In this document: positions 1 to 11,597 of the stretch, piece after piece
Position numbering within the stretch: position 1 is the stretch's first letter
How the letters are laid out: every line of letters begins with the position of its first letter
Made by a program: the position numbers and the translations under genes
From: Erodium maritimum
Lineage: Eukaryota > Streptophyta > Magnoliopsida > Geraniales > Geraniaceae
NCBI GenBank assembly: GCA_963921825.1
Contig: OY997596.1
Span: 5,275,001 to 5,339,000, forward strand
Reading direction: 5' to 3'
Length of the DNA stretch: 64,000 nt
The notes under the pieces: generated by a model
What the model was told of the DNA's origin: nothing
Seen by the model: only the letters and a program-made list of their open reading frames with translations
Databases searched by the model: none

Positions 1-127
1 GGGGGGAGAGTTGAGTTAGTGTAGACCCGTCATGTCTTGAGTCTTGTTTGTGTTTGTGCGTATGTTACAGTATTTTGTTGCTGGCATACTGTTTGTGTGT
101 GGTTTCGTGAACGGTTTTTAAATTGTA
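1..127 (+). mobile_element. Gypsy leader fragment (downstream-of-LTR sequence)
   Basis: This stretch matches, with scattered differences, the leader just after the 5' LTR and PBS of the gag-only element at about 30868-30990. Both share a GTGTAGACCCGT block, a TTTTGAGTCTTG-like block and a TATTGCTGGC-like block. The resemblance stops at about 127, where Athila-like RNase H coding sequence begins. It is therefore the remnant of another Gypsy element of the GGGGCGTGACA-ending family, whose LTR would lie left of the window. The junction is a deletion or recombination point, not a natural element end. Confidence 0.6.
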
Positions 128-1794
128 TTTACTATTATTTACTACGCTAATAGGGTGCTTAATGAAGCTCAGGTAAACTATGCTACCACAGAAAAAGAAC
201 TATTAGCAGTAGTATTTGCTTGTGATAAACTTCACTCATACTTGGTGTTATCTAAAGTATTTGTTTATATTGATCACTCAGCATTGAAATATTTGCTGAG
301 TAAAAAGGACATCAAGCCCAGATTATTAAGATGGATCTTGTTGTTGCATGAGTTTGACATGGAGATTAAGGAAAAGAAGGGGGTGGAAAATGTGGTTGCT
401 GACCATCTCTCACGGATTGAGAATCTGTATGAGAACACACAGGTGCCTATCAGGGAGGAATTCCCTGATGAACACTTATTTCAGGTAGAGAACCAGAAGG
501 CACCATGGTTTGCACATATTGCAAATTACTTGGCCTCTGGGGAGATGCCTGACAGTCTCAACTCACATCAGAAGAAGAAATTTTTGCATGATGTTAAGAG
601 TTATTTTTGGGATGATCCTCTTTTGTTTAAGATATGTGCAGATCAGATGATCAGGAGGTGTATCCCAGACTCGGACATGCAGAGCATTCTCTACCATTGT
701 CATGGAGGTGAAGTTGGAGGGCACTTCGGCGACACAAGGACTGCGAGCAAGGTGTTGGAATCCGGTTTCTACTGGCCTACTCTTTTTCATGATGCACATT
801 TTTATGCTAAAAACTGTGATAGGTGCCAGCGAACAGGTAATATTTCTAAAAAAACACGAAATGCCTATGAACATCACCATTGAGGTGGAGGAATTTGATC
901 TGTGGAGGATTGATTTTATGGGCCACTTTCCAAAGTCCATAATAATGAGTATATTCTAGTAGGTGTGGACTATGTGTCTAAGTGGGCAGAGGCAGTGGCC
1001 TTGCCCACTAACGACCACAAACCGGTATGTGCATTTTTAAAGAAACATATTTTTCCCGGTTTAGTACTCCTAGGGCGATCATTAGTGATGGTGGCAAACA
1101 TTTTTGCAACAAACACTTTTGGAAGCTGTTAGGTAGTTATGGTGTCCACCATAGACTCGCTACCCCTTATCACCCCCAAACCAGTGGTCAAGTAGAAATG
1201 ATCAATAGGGAGTTGAAGAGCATCTTAGAAACGACAGTTGATTCATCTAGGAAAGACTGGTCTACCAAACTTGATAATGCTCTTTGGGCTTATAGAACTG
1301 CATTTAAAACACCTATTGGTTGTTCGCCCTATAGACTGGTTTTTGGTAAATCTTGTCACCTGCATGTGGAATTAGAGTATAAAGCCTATTGGGCTATTAA
1401 GTTTCTTAACTTCGATGCCCGAGTTTGTGGTGAGAACAGGTTGTTGCAGTTGAATGCGCTGGACGAGTTTCGACATCAAGCATACCACAATTCAAAGCTC
1501 TACAAGGAGAGAGTAAAGTGGTATCATAACAGACGCATTGAGATGAGGGTGTTCAAAGAAGGAGATAAAGTCTTGATGTACAACTCGAGATTGAAGCTCT
1601 ACCCAGGCAAGCTGGTGTCAAAGTGGAGCGGTCCATATACAGTGACTCGAGTCCTTTCAAAAGGAGCAGTTGAGATCACCAATGGCGATCAGGACCCGTT
1701 CTTGGTGAATGGACATAGAGTCAAACATTACCATGGAGGATTGATAGGAGTAGAGGAAGTGTTCCTCTTGGATCAGCCGGGACCCAATATCTAG
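128..1794 (+). pseudogene. Athila-like pol remnant: RNase H and integrase
   Basis: The first reading frame carries the C-terminal part of RNase H (TTEKELLAVVFACDKL, then DHSALKYLL and VVADHLSR). The integrase zinc-binding HHCC domain follows, with paired His near 697-730 and CDRCQ near 818-832. The integrase core follows with D in GVDYVSKW, D in ISDGGKHF and E in [12 protein letters not shown], and then the C-terminal domain ending [16 protein letters not shown]. At least three frameshifts break it: in an A-run near 850, near 945 and near 1035. The catalytic triad is still readable across frames. It is a dead copy of an enzyme that would integrate the element's cDNA. Confidence 0.88.
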
Positions 1795-1980
1795 GGTCCC
1801 ACAAGTTGAGCCAACGACTTAAAACAAAGGCGCTCTTGGGAGGCAACCCAAGCTTGTATATAGTCATTTATGGTTTATTATTATATGTTAGACATGTACA
1901 CACTTTGATATGGGGTTTTGTTTCTTGAAAAATGCAGGGCGGTGACTCAAAAATGGGCAAAACAGCAGGAAAAAAGTACG

Positions 1981-2147
1981 CACCAATTTCGTGCACGGGG
2001 TGCAAGAAATTGGTGCACCAAGGTCAGAGAGCAGGACAAAATGCACCAATTTCATGCACGGCGTGCAAGAAATCGGTGCACCAAGGTCAGAGAGCATGCA
2101 ACTTTGCACCAATTTCATGCACCCCGTGCAGGAAATTGGTGCACACA
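1981..2147 (+). repeat. Three-unit 63-bp hairpin array
   Basis: Units start at 1981, 2044 and 2107, exactly 63 bp apart. Each unit is an inverted repeat: an arm GCACCAATTTC, an inner TGCAC..TGCA stem, then GAAATTGGTGC. A spacer with CCAAGGTCAGAGAGCA separates the first two pairs. Several short overlapping ORFs on both strands are a by-product of the repeat. The array lies in the non-coding stretch between integrase and the post-pol ORF. A degenerate version occurs in the LTR of the same element at 9264-9354. Confidence 0.85.
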
Positions 2148-2628
2148 TGCTGAATTTTGGTATTCGAATCTGGTGGGACCCACATGACCCCTTTTTCACC
2201 CCAGACCCTAAATTCATCTTCTCTCTCCTAATTTACCTTTCATCTTCATGACATAACCTCCATCTATCTTCATTGTCACCCAACTCCCTCAAGCTTCACC
2301 ATCTCCACAACTCAACTTCATCTTCTCCATCTATCACAAATCAAACTTCACCCTCCACCCATCACACCAAACCCGAAACCCATACCTCCATTCACTTCTA
2401 AACTCCACACCATAGTCATCCACACCACCAAAAAAAAGGGGGATTTAGCCAACAAAGCTTGTCTAGGCACAAGGAAGTTTATTCGAGAAATCTGGTCGGC
2501 CAAAGGGAGTTCCAGACGCACTGCGCAGACGCACGCCGGGCAGCGTGTGCGCACCTGTGCAGAAGCACGTCGTGCGGACTGTTACGCACGTGCTGTTTTT
2601 GGGCAGTTTTTGGTGTGCATGTCGAAAT

Positions 2629-3867
2629 GTCTACTCGGAGCAATGGAGGACGCAAGACGTTGGAAGCGGAGGACGTGCTTCATCATCTAGAGCAGGGCGG
2701 GGACGTGGTTCTCGAGAGGAACCCACCAATAAGCGACAAAGAGAAGAGGACCACCCGAGGCCCCTTGCAGAAGAATTGCCCGACTATGACTCCAATGATG
2801 AGGAACCAGAGAACACACAGGCAGGTACTCCTAATCGAGCATGCATTTTCATTTCTGGCGATAGGAGGAAGAACATGGACCGAATCCAACTTAGACCCGT
2901 CTTGATAAATAGGTTCTTAGACCCCAAGATTCTAAAGGAATTCGGTATGGAAGTTTCATTTGCCCGGAAGCTTAAGCATGTTGGGTGGACCAAGTTGCTT
3001 ACTTGGAGAGTTCCATCTTATAAGAGGCTCACGCGAGAATTTCTCGCTTCATTTTCACTATCCTATAAGGATAGTGAGATGGTTGTGAATTTTCGAGTGT
3101 GTGGGAGAGAATTTACAGTAACCCCACTAGAGTTTGGTGGACTTGTGGGTTTTTCACCTACATACAAGGTGCATACCCCCTGTGAAACTAATGACTTTAT
3201 GTGGGAAGTCATTTGTGGTGATGGTAAGGTTTACTCCCGATCTCCAAAAGCATCCCGGCTCAGAGATCCAGAACTCTTCTATTTTCATAGGCTCCTTGCC
3301 TATGCACTCTTTGGTCGGGATGAGAGCCAAATGACGGTAATGGTGAGGGAAATGTGTATAATACATGATTTTGCAAGAAATATAAGGGCCCCACTTGAGC
3401 TTTTCATGTTGAAGTATTTAGAAGAACGAACTAAGAAGAGTCATCCTATCCCTATCGTGTGTGGGGCGGTAGTGACTCAGGTGGCCATGTCTTTAGGCAT
3501 GTGGGATCCTGAGCTGGTTCAGGAGGAACCTATTCTTGGATCGGGGACGCAATTGGTGGACAAGAAAGTCCTCCCAAGGTTTAAACTCGCGCTACCCGCA
3601 CTTGAGATGCCTGAGGCAGGCCACCCTGAGGCCGGTGAGGGCACTTCCCAGCAGGAGAGGGGTGAGGGTAGTTCCCAGCAGGTGCCATTTTGGTACCTGG
3701 AGTTACATGCCGGTATAGAGGCCAACAGTATTGCCATTGCAGCCAATCGTCAGGTCCTTGATGATTGGCGCAATGAGTACACCCGGGACCAGTTATGGCT
3801 GAAAAGCCAAATGTCCACCCTATTCGGGCACTTGGGCATTTCCAGGCCCGATGATCCACCTCAGTAG
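2629..3867 (+). CDS. Athila-type post-pol ORF (env-position protein)
   Basis: A long frame runs to a TAG at 3865-3867. The conserved core, about codons from 2880 to 3560, contains INRFLDPKILKEFGM, WRVPSYKRLTREFLASF and VTPLEFGGLVGFSP. This resembles the plant retrotransposon-associated domain often annotated as 'putative plant transposon protein' or Athila ORF1. No signal peptide or membrane segment is evident, so an envelope role is not supported. An ATG at 2629 starts MSTRSNGGRK in a neighbouring frame, and the core frame has SSRAGRGRGSREEP nearby. A small indel near 2650 probably separates the natural start from the rest. Function unknown. Confidence 0.65.
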   Translation, partial: VYSEQWRTQDVGSGGRASSSRAGRGRGSREEPTNKRQREEDHPRPLAEELPDYDSNDEEPENTQAGTPNRACIFISGDRRKNMDRIQLRPVLINRFLDPKILKEFGMEVSFARKLKHVGWTKLLTWRVPSYKRLTREFLASFSLSYKDSEMVVNFRVCGREFTVTPLEFGGLVGFSPTYKVHTPCETNDFMWEVICGDGKVYSRSPKASRLRDPELFYFHRLLAYALFGRDESQMTVMVREMCIIHDFARNIRAPLELFMLKYLEERTKKSHPIPIVCGAVVTQVAMSLGMWDPELVQEEPILGSGTQLVDKKVLPRFKLALPALEMPEAGHPEAGEGTSQQERGEGSSQQVPFWYLELHAGIEANSIAIAANRQVLDDWRNEYTRDQLWLKSQMSTLFGHLGISRPDDPPQ

Positions 3868-4124
3868 GCCTCTGTGGCCTAACCCCAGTTAGAGTTTGTA
3901 CATAGTAGTGGGTCGATTATGCTTGTCCTATTTTTTTGCATGCGGTGGGTATTATTGAGATTACTGTCAGGACCCGCATGTCACAGTTATCATGTTGAGA
4001 AGCATAATCAGTTATTGTGTTTGTTCAAGTTTATGTTTTAGTTGTTTATGTTTGTGCATGAGCTCTGCTGCTGGCTTGATCGGGCGAGGAGTTCTCCATC
4101 CATCTATGCACCACAGGATCCCCA
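3868..4124 (+). other. Athila non-coding region, left of solo LTR insertion
   Basis: Non-coding continuation of the Athila-like element after the post-pol ORF. It ends with CCCCA at 4120-4124, the left copy of the target duplication of the solo LTR. The matching sequence resumes at 7341. No gene seen. Confidence 0.6.
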
Positions 4125-7100
4125 TGTCACGCCCCAATTTCAGTAAACCGTACTCGGGACGCGAACATTTAGAATAAGAAAACACTTTGAAAACATTTCC
4201 ATTAAAACACTTTACAATAACAGTTTAGTTCAACAAAAGGATAATCACAACCCAAAATACAACGTCCCACAAGCGGACAAAAAGGCGAGGTATCCGTCGC
4301 TAGACCAAAAGTAAAAACCCGGACTCCGCTCCTAGCTTCACAAGCTTCGAGAGCTCACCTAGTCCGTCCCACGAACAGTACCTGTAGGAAAAGCAGCTAG
4401 GGGTGAGCGTTCGCTCACCACCACGGATAACAGACTGACTACGGCATAATTAGCAGACAATGCCGGTAACACCAACAACAAACTCAACCCACGGGGATCA
4501 CTGTCCCCAACCCAAGTACTCTGACTGACCAACACCCACGACGACCTTCCTCGAACGACTCGACACTCAAACACGTAAGTAGACACGACACAACAATCAC
4601 GACCTCTTCCAAAGACTCAAAGGAACTACGCAACATCAAACAAGATCACAAAGGATCGCACACCAAACAAGATCACAAAGGATCGCAAACCAGCTGCTCA
4701 GTAACCTCCCTCACGCCCTTTACCGATCATAGACGTGGTCAGGCGGTCGACCTGTCGCATTTCCTCGACACAAAGTCGGATCAGACTGTCAACCTATCAC
4801 ACTCACAACCACCGAACCACACACGCGCGGCCAGAACCCCTTTACTGACAGGCGGGCCCCCTACCTCGTCTGAACGTGCAGACGCGTGTGATCGAGGACC
4901 CCCGTTTAATGAAGCGGGCCCACAACCTCAGGTAACCACAATCACAATCACAATCACAGTTCAACAAACAGCAAAAACACAGGTTCAACACTCCACAGGC
5001 ACTCATGGCCACCCAAGATACCAACCCTAAAACGCGGACTCAACAGCCCCACAGGCACTCACGGCCTCCCAAGATACACCAACAGTAACTCACGGCTCAA
5101 CGACCCCACGGGTACTCGCGGCCACTCAAAACCACCAACAGTAAGACACGGGCTCTCAAGGCCACCCAAACTCAACAATAAATAACACGGGCACGCAAGG
5201 CCACCCAACCTCAACAACAATTAACGCACAACAACCTCCGGCATAATCGATGCCTCCAACAGTCCTAAGATCGCTAGTTTCACAAACAACCTCTGGGCAT
5301 GGTCATATGCCTCCAGTAAACAGTTATCGCTAAGTCCTCTGATCTTACGACACTACTAAGTGTCACATGCTTTTCTCATAAACGCTACATTCCCGTATCA
5401 TGCTTTTCTAACAATTACCAAGTTCCCATAGCATGCTTTTCCAACAATTACCAAGTTCCCGTAGCATGCTTTTCTAATATTTAAATAAACCTATTCAACC
5501 CACGACACCCCGGTGTCACATGCAATTCTACTGTTAACTTTCCTCAGTCAGGGCCGAGATCCGGCTACTTTTCCCTACCTCAACTGAAGAGTAACCGCTA
5601 CGCTTCCTAGCTGCTGACGTTCTGGCTCGCTACCTCCGAGCTTTACTTCGGTCGAAGCCAGACGCTAAAGAGAACACGAAAGCCCTAGATTAATGACGGT
5701 TCCACCGCTAAATTAAAGGTTGCGATTAATCCAGTTTAAAACCGACAGTTGTCCCATAAACTCGAGCGGGATAAAAGCGGTGTCACGGCGAATCGGGTTT
5801 GAGTACCCGAGCACCGAAACCGGTGCATGCGGGGCACGGTCCCAATGCACGAATTCCGAGGTCCGATTCAGCGGTCCGCTTTTGTTCCCTTTTAATCCCG
5901 AATAGCAGTCCATTTTACCCAGAGTTCCAGAGTCGTTCCCAAATCCGATTAATAACCCTTTTTCAAAACAGAACGGTTTTTATTTTAAATCAAATTCCCT
6001 TTTTATTTCAAATCTGTTTCTGTTCCGATCTTTGAGCCCAAAATGAATTAGGTTCGGTTTTTGAACAACCGTCCCTAAATCCCGTTCACAACTTAGATTC
6101 ACAACTCCTCGATTTAAACCGTTTTAAAACCGAAACGCTTTTAATTCCCTTTCATTTTAAAACCCTTTTCCTTAAATTTGATTTTCCATTTTACAACCCT
6201 TTTCTTTCCAAAATCGTGATTTCGATTCAAACCTTCCAAAACCGTGATTTCGATTCAAACCAAAACAGATCCAAAAACCGTCTTTTACTCCAATCTGATT
6301 TTCAAATCTTTTCCTTCAAAACCTTAATCAAATCTAATCCGTTTTGCTTTGTTTTACTTTCCCTTTTTAATTTAAAAACCGATCCAAAATTAATCAAATT
6401 TCTTTAACAGTTTTAACCCTCAACAGAATCCAAATTAACTCGAAAAAGGTTTCATTTCATTACCCTTTTGTTACGTGCAGTACTCGGTTCACTTTAACCC
6501 AAACGGTTTCAAAAACAACCCAGATTCAACAGAAAAACGAAGACGGGAAAAATAAAGGTTGGGTTTTGAACCGGTCGGCCACCGGCGAGGGCGGCGTCGG
6601 CTGGGGCCTAACCGTAGAGAGAGGGACGGTGGCGTGGCCGGCGACAGGAAACTAGACGGAGAGGGGGAAGGTGGACGGTTGGCGGCGAGATGGGGTTCGA
6701 AGGGCTCGGTCGTGTCCCAGGCGAGCTCGTCTCGCCGGAGATCTGGAGAGGGAGGTGGAAGACGAGCTGTGAAGGCGGTGGTGGCCAGATTTGGACGGAG
6801 GCGAGCGTGAGGGGCGGAGTAGGGCGGCGGCTTGGTGGTGGCGCGGTGAGGACGAGCTCGGGCTCGGGACAACGAGCTCGGGATCGAGACTGAGTGAGGA
6901 CGGAGAGACGGTGACGGGCTCGGTGGTGGCTGGAGATGAGGACGGTGGTGGTCGTGGGAGGACGGAAGAGGTGACGGCGGCGAAGGGGAGGTCGGGGTTT
7001 GAGCCGGAGAAGAAGGAAGACGGGCTCGGGACTGGGTGAGGACGGAGAGAGACGGCCGGTGACGGAGTGGACGGCGTGAAGGGAGGAGGTCGGGGACGCC

Positions 7101-7340
7101 GTTTCCGGCGAGATGAGAGGGAGTCGGGGGTGGGTTCGAAGAGGACGAAGACGAAGTGAGGGAGGGGTGTGGGGGTCGGTTGCGCAGGAAAGAAGAGGGA
7201 GGTGGGTCTGTTCGGCTGAAACCCTAGGTTTTGGGTTATAACGCCTGGGTTGGGCCGGGTCAGCACTTGGGCCGGGTCTGACTCGGGCCGGGTCAGTCCG
7301 GTCCAGCCCAAAACAATTTTTTTTTGAAGCGGGTTTTACA
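4125..7340 (-). mobile_element. Solo LTR, Gypsy, reverse orientation
   Basis: Read on the minus strand it starts TGTAAAACCCGC at 7340 and ends GGGGCGTGACA at 4125. It is flanked by a perfect 5-bp duplication CCCCA (4120-4124 and 7341-7345). There is no internal region, so it is a solo LTR of 3216 bp left by LTR-LTR recombination. It is homologous along its length to the forward solo LTR at 12384-15468. It contains a degenerate minisatellite (about 5005-5215) and the hairpin at 4402-4419. The GC-rich stretch 6540-7310 has long proline- and arginine-rich ORFs that are probably untranslated leader. Confidence 0.92.
4402..4419. promoter_or_regulatory. Conserved LTR hairpin (reverse solo LTR)
   Basis: Arms GGTGAGCG and CGCTCACC around a 2-base loop. 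The same perfect stem-loop occurs at 15181-15198, 30530-30547 and 36868-36885, at the same place near the LTR 3' end. Its role is unknown. Confidence 0.6.
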
Positions 7341-9007
7341 CCCCACGTCAGTGGCATACCACATAGCGGTTCTTCGAGGGGAAGTTTTCTTACCCACTTG
7401 CTTATTATTGTTTTTCTCGCTGTTTTACTCCTATATGTCATCTGGAGGGTGCCAAGCACCCGAATTGTTGTGCTGATAGTATAAACATATAGGACTGTAT
7501 GGTGGTTGAATTTATGCTAACTAACAAGTGTGGGGTGACATGTTTTGAATAATTGTTGTGGGATGCATGTGGTCAATTGGGTTCGAGTCGCATTGGGGAC
7601 AGTGTTGTGTTTTAAAGTGTGGGGTGGGGTGCTTGCATTTCATTTCACACTTTTGGTCTGCATATTGTGTTGCATTGAAAAAAAAAATCAAAAAAATATT
7701 TTCTGGTGATATGATTGAGTAAGAGAGTGCAGGTTCTTAGGACTTCGATGATTGAACTGTTACACATGTTAGTTTCTTACACTGTTCAAATAATACATAG
7801 ATTAGCATGAATCAATTAAGTAGAGTAAACACATGCATTAAGATCGCTCTTTTGCTTGCACTTTGAGTGTTTACTTGATTAGTCGTTGCCTCCTTTGATT
7901 CATATGCATTGTAAGATGAGTCTAGAACTACTTGTGTATCCCATTCGAGGCGAAATAGAGTGAGAAACATGGTTAAATTTAGAAAATTATTTTAGGCCAT
8001 CCTTGGAACGTTTGAGCCAAATATCTAACCCTACATTATTTTCTTAGTCACCCATTTTGAGCCTATGGCCTTTTGTTTCTAACTATTACATTACAAACCT
8101 ATGTGCCAATCATTTCTTGTATATCCTCATGTTATTTTTGAACCCATATTTTGTGTCTTATGTGCTTCATGAGAGGGGGTGTTGGAAATTTATTTGTGAG
8201 TAGAGTGATTAAAAGGAAAAGGAAGTTTTGATGATAATGTGCCATTTGGTTTGTGGGAAAAAAAAATAAGATAGAGACCTCTCTTGTACCCAAGGAATTT
8301 AATGGGTAAGAAAAAGAAAACAAAAATCGAGAGAGGAGAAACGAAAAGGTGAAATAAAAGGGGCAAAAGAAAGAAAAAAAATAGCCCAACAAGTAGACTC
8401 AAAAAGAGTGTCTAAGAAATGGTTTAGAAGAGACTTGAGGTGAAAGTAAGCGGGATGTGTGAAAAGTGGTTAAGGGGTGAGATGAAGCATGTTTGACACG
8501 TTTTATTTTATGAGCTTCGTGTTTTAAATCCTTTCCATGCTCTTTGCCTAGCCATACATTACAAGCCGAATATAAGTCCTTTTTGATTCTTGATTGTCAT
8601 GATTCCTCACGATTAGTGGAGATGAGATTAACTAGTAGCATATGAATCTCTAAGATCCGTGTAGTAGGGAAAAGAGGAAGCACACTAGTAAAGTGAACGA
8701 GGGGGCGCTCGTTAGAGGAGTCGGTCTTTAATGTGAGTAGCAGCTTGCTTATTTGCATTCATCAGTTTATGTATTTTCTTGAACTTGGCTCGATTTTGTG
8801 GTGTGTAATTCTGAGAAAGCTCTTATGAACCACAAGCACACTTTAACTCAGTCATCACCAACTTTTTGTAACCTTTTTGCATGCTGCATCTTTATTTTAC
8901 CATGTTTGAATAAAGGAGGCCCAGACTCCTCCTATCGGGGTGAACCTCGGGGTTTAACCGGGACATATCTTACTGTTTTATTTGTGTAATTTTCTCAGGA
9001 CGAGAAA
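7341..9007 (+). other. Athila 3' non-coding region
   Basis: Continuation of the Athila-like element after the solo LTR. It has blocks typical of Athila 3' regions, such as GCATTGGGGACAGTG near 7590 and AAGTGTGGGGTGGGG near 7615. The ORFs here are short, low in complexity and unsupported. No gene seen over these 1.7 kb. Confidence 0.6.
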
Positions 9008-9022
9008 AGCTTAAGTGTGGGG
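9008..9022 (+). other. Polypurine tract of Athila-like element
   Basis: A purine-rich AAGCTTAAGTGTGGGG-type stretch lies directly before the LTR start TGTTGATGTGG at 9023. It is in the correct place for the plus-strand primer and matches the Athila-type tract. Confidence 0.7.
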
Positions 9023-10403
9023 TGTTGATGTGGACATAAAATACATCTATTTTAGATGTCATTAGCCCACATTTATACTCTTTTTAGTCCCGAGTTAATA
9101 CAAAATGATGCATTTTACTCTCGTATTGTGTATTTGGTCTTGTTTCAGGGTTCATCAAGTTTTCGGAACAAAAAGGGGCAATTCAGGAGTGAAACGGAGC
9201 AAATTTGGAAGTTGGACAGAAGTGTTAGCAAACTGGTGTACTCTGGACAGAGAAGTCAAGAATATGCACCATTTTCATGCACGGCGTGCAAGAAACCGTG
9301 CAACTTAAGTGCACCAGAATCTTGCACGGCATGCAAGCGACGGTGCAAGCGTCAAAAACGCGATTTCCAGCTGCGTTTCCTATTTTTTATCAGAGTTAAC
9401 CCGTCATATAAAAGGGAATTTAGGTCAGATTGAAGGGGATCACGAAATTGGCAGAGAAAAACACACTTGGAGAGAGCTTTAGGAGGGAGATTGAAGATCA
9501 AACAAGAGACCACGAACTCATTTACGAAGGTTTTTCATACTTTAGATTCAACTTTGATACTTGTATTACTATTATAGTTCAATATGATTATCATTGTGTT
9601 CATCGTCTCTTTGAGTTCGTATTCCATTGTTATGAACCAAATCCTCATTGATCTAGGGCTAGGGGAACGATGTGATGAGTGGAATTAACGTGTTTTGGTT
9701 ATACATTTGTTAAACTAGTATTATGATTTTGTTTATTTAATTCCGTTCGTAATGCTACATTGCCTTGATCACGTATATGTATGATTTAATCTTGTTAACC
9801 AACAATTGAGAAATGAGGTTAGGAAGAGGAAAAAGGAATTAAACAACTCGGGTTTTAATCTAAGCCAGAATATGATTAGACTGACACGAGTGCAATAGCC
9901 ATAGGAGTAAAACCCGAAAGTTAGAGAAATTCATAAAATATAATGCTATATACCGCTCTACACCTAGATTAGAGATAATTAGGCGGACTGAGTATATTAG
10001 GGTCCTAATACGATCGAGAGATGGTTAGGACTACATTGAGAGAATTCACGTTGCCCTTAGAATAATATTAGTTGCAAATGTATACCGAACCATGTTAAGT
10101 TGTTCATCGCATTCGAACCCCGTTAATGTCCTAGATCACCTTCTATCTCTGTTATTCAAATCACTTGTGACTTTGTGCTTATTTTCGGATCATTCACATT
10201 GCTTCTCATTACTTGTATGAATTTCCTATTTTCTAAAACAAAACCAAACACCGTTATAGGAGTACCTTGACCATCGAATTAATTAACTAAAGTGCTTGTC
10301 TAATTGCTCCCTTGGGTACGATATCTCGGACTTAAACCCCGAATACTACTTGACGACCGGTACACTTGTCGTACCATTCTGAGGGTTAATTCTCAGAGTG
10401 TCA
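9023..10403 (+). mobile_element. 3' LTR of Athila-like element
   Basis: It starts TGTTGATGTGG right after the polypurine tract and ends CAGAGTGTCA at 10403, followed by Harbinger Myb-gene sequence. The LTR is about 1381 bp. A TATA box (TATAAAAG) is at 9407-9414. A GGTACGATATCTCGG block near 10315, followed by GACCGGTACACTTGTCGTAC near 10355, is typical of Athila LTR 3' ends. The 9264-9354 stretch repeats the TGCACGGCGTGCA hairpin theme of the internal array. Confidence 0.75.
9264..9354 (+). repeat. Degenerate hairpin repeats inside Athila LTR
   Basis: Two units contain TGCACGGCGTGCAAG and TGCACGGCATGCAAG preceded by GCACCA. They are related to the 63-bp hairpin array at 1981-2147, but the outer arms are degenerate. 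They lie upstream of the TATA box. Confidence 0.6.
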
Positions 10404-10408
10404 GCCTC

Positions 10409-11018
10409 CTAATACTTCAGATTATGTTTCTGATTCCAGTGAATCGAATAGTAGGAATGATGCATCCAAACTCGAACTAAACGCTCATCCTCATCGACGC
10501 TTCACAGAATTCGCCTCCCTTTAGGTTTTGGTGGAACCACAACGGCGGCCTCGGTGACCGTTGGAGATGCATCGGTTGTCGGAACGGATGAAAGGCCGGG
10601 AGGGAACAATTATTGCGTCATTGGGTCGAACGAGTCGTCGTTCAACGTGGTAAACATAAGGCTCTACTCGTTGAGATCGAACGACATTGTAAGACGAAAA
10701 ATATAAGTAGTGGAATGAGAATAGAGAGAAGAGAGGTAGATTTTGTGGATGAAAATTGAAATAAGAGTGTTGGTATTTACAGGGGTAAAAAGAAAAAAAA
10801 ATAAACGTGGGCTGCCAGCGAGGGGACACGTGTCGTCAGCGCGTCGTTAGCCAACGGCCGGCGCGACGACCAAGGAGGCCCAGCTCACCCCGCCAGCGAG
10901 GAGTGCTGGCGAGGACCTCAACGACTACATTCCCTGCCAGCGACCTCCCTGCCAACTCCCAACCAGCTCCACACCTCCTCCTCTCCGGCGAGCTCCCCGC
11001 CCACGACTGTAGATGCCC
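10409..11018 (-). pseudogene. Harbinger Myb-like ORF remnant with terminal repeat
   Basis: It is homologous to the right part of the Harbinger at 21312-23583. The minus-strand gene begins ATG at 10687 (MSFDLNE) and has an immediate stop after seven codons and another further on. The terminal repeat ends at 11018, followed by TAA. The left part was displaced by the Athila-like element ending at 10403. The family is the Myb/SANT, NAM-associated ORF of PIF/Harbinger elements, thought to help the transposase bind the element ends. Non-functional. Confidence 0.7.
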
Positions 11019-11021
11019 TAA

Positions 11022-11597
11022 GAGCATCCACAATGCTACTGCTATCTGTTGGCGGGGAGTTTCTAACGGTGAGCATTAAAATTATATTTTTTGCCTCTCC
11101 GCCAGCGGTAAACGCCAGCAACCTACAATGGGCAATTTTTTATCGGTGGCTCCCCGCCAATGGTGAGAAGAAAATAATAATTAAAACCATATTTTTTTAT
11201 TGAAAATAATAATTAAAACCATATGTTACCCAACATGGCCACCAGTTCACGAAGTGCTCGCTTTTGGAGATTGTTAAAGACCATCCCAAATTCCTCCAGT
11301 ACGTTCACGATCCGTAAATTGTGAACATGTAATCTCGTTTCTGTTTTTCTTGATCTTGTGTGTGCTAATAAAAATTTCCGTCTTAATTTCCATATGAATT
11401 TATACTAAATTTAATATATTAAAATATTATATATTTTTTTCTTACTGCCGGCGGCTCCTCGCCGCACAAAGGTCGCCACTACAGCTTGCTGGCGGTTTGT
11501 GCAGGCGCTGAGCTGGCGAGGAGAGAAAATATTAATTTTAAATTGCTCCTCGTCGGCGCCTACCCGCCAGCAGCCGGCGGTATGGTTGTGGATGCCC
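11022..11597. mobile_element. Non-autonomous PIF/Harbinger element, 576 bp
   Basis: It begins GAGCATCCACAATGC and ends TTGTGGATGCCC, flanked on both sides by TAA (11019-11021 and 11598-11600), the TWA duplication of PIF/Harbinger. At 11236-11320 it keeps the tail of the short Myb-like ORF found at 12027, so it is an internal-deletion derivative of a gene-carrying element. Confidence 0.82.

Larger units (their letters stand above)
128..10403 (+). mobile_element. Athila-like Ty3/Gypsy retrotransposon, 3' portion
   Basis: In order it holds RNase H and integrase, a post-pol ORF in the env position, a long non-coding 3' region, a polypurine tract at 9008-9022 and a 3' LTR at 9023-10403. The order pol, extra ORF, long non-coding region, AAGTGTGGGG tract and LTR is that of the Athila lineage. 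The 5' LTR, gag, protease and reverse transcriptase are not in the window. A solo LTR of another family sits at 4125-7340. The 3' end lies inside a Harbinger Myb-like gene, so this element inserted into that older transposon. All pol frames are broken. Confidence 0.8.

Noticed and set aside
1918..2251. Cys/His-rich repetitive ORFs over the hairpin array
   Set aside because: Created by the 63-bp repeat in three frames and on both strands; 63 is a multiple of three.
2545..3867. Post-pol ORF as a viral envelope protein
   Set aside because: No signal peptide, membrane segment or cleavage site seen; better described as the plant-retrotransposon ORF in the env position.
6489..7459. Long minus-strand Pro/Arg-rich ORFs up to 283 codons
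   Set aside because: They lie in the GC-rich leader-like part of a solo LTR, in several overlapping frames, and partly run past the LTR end. No domain.
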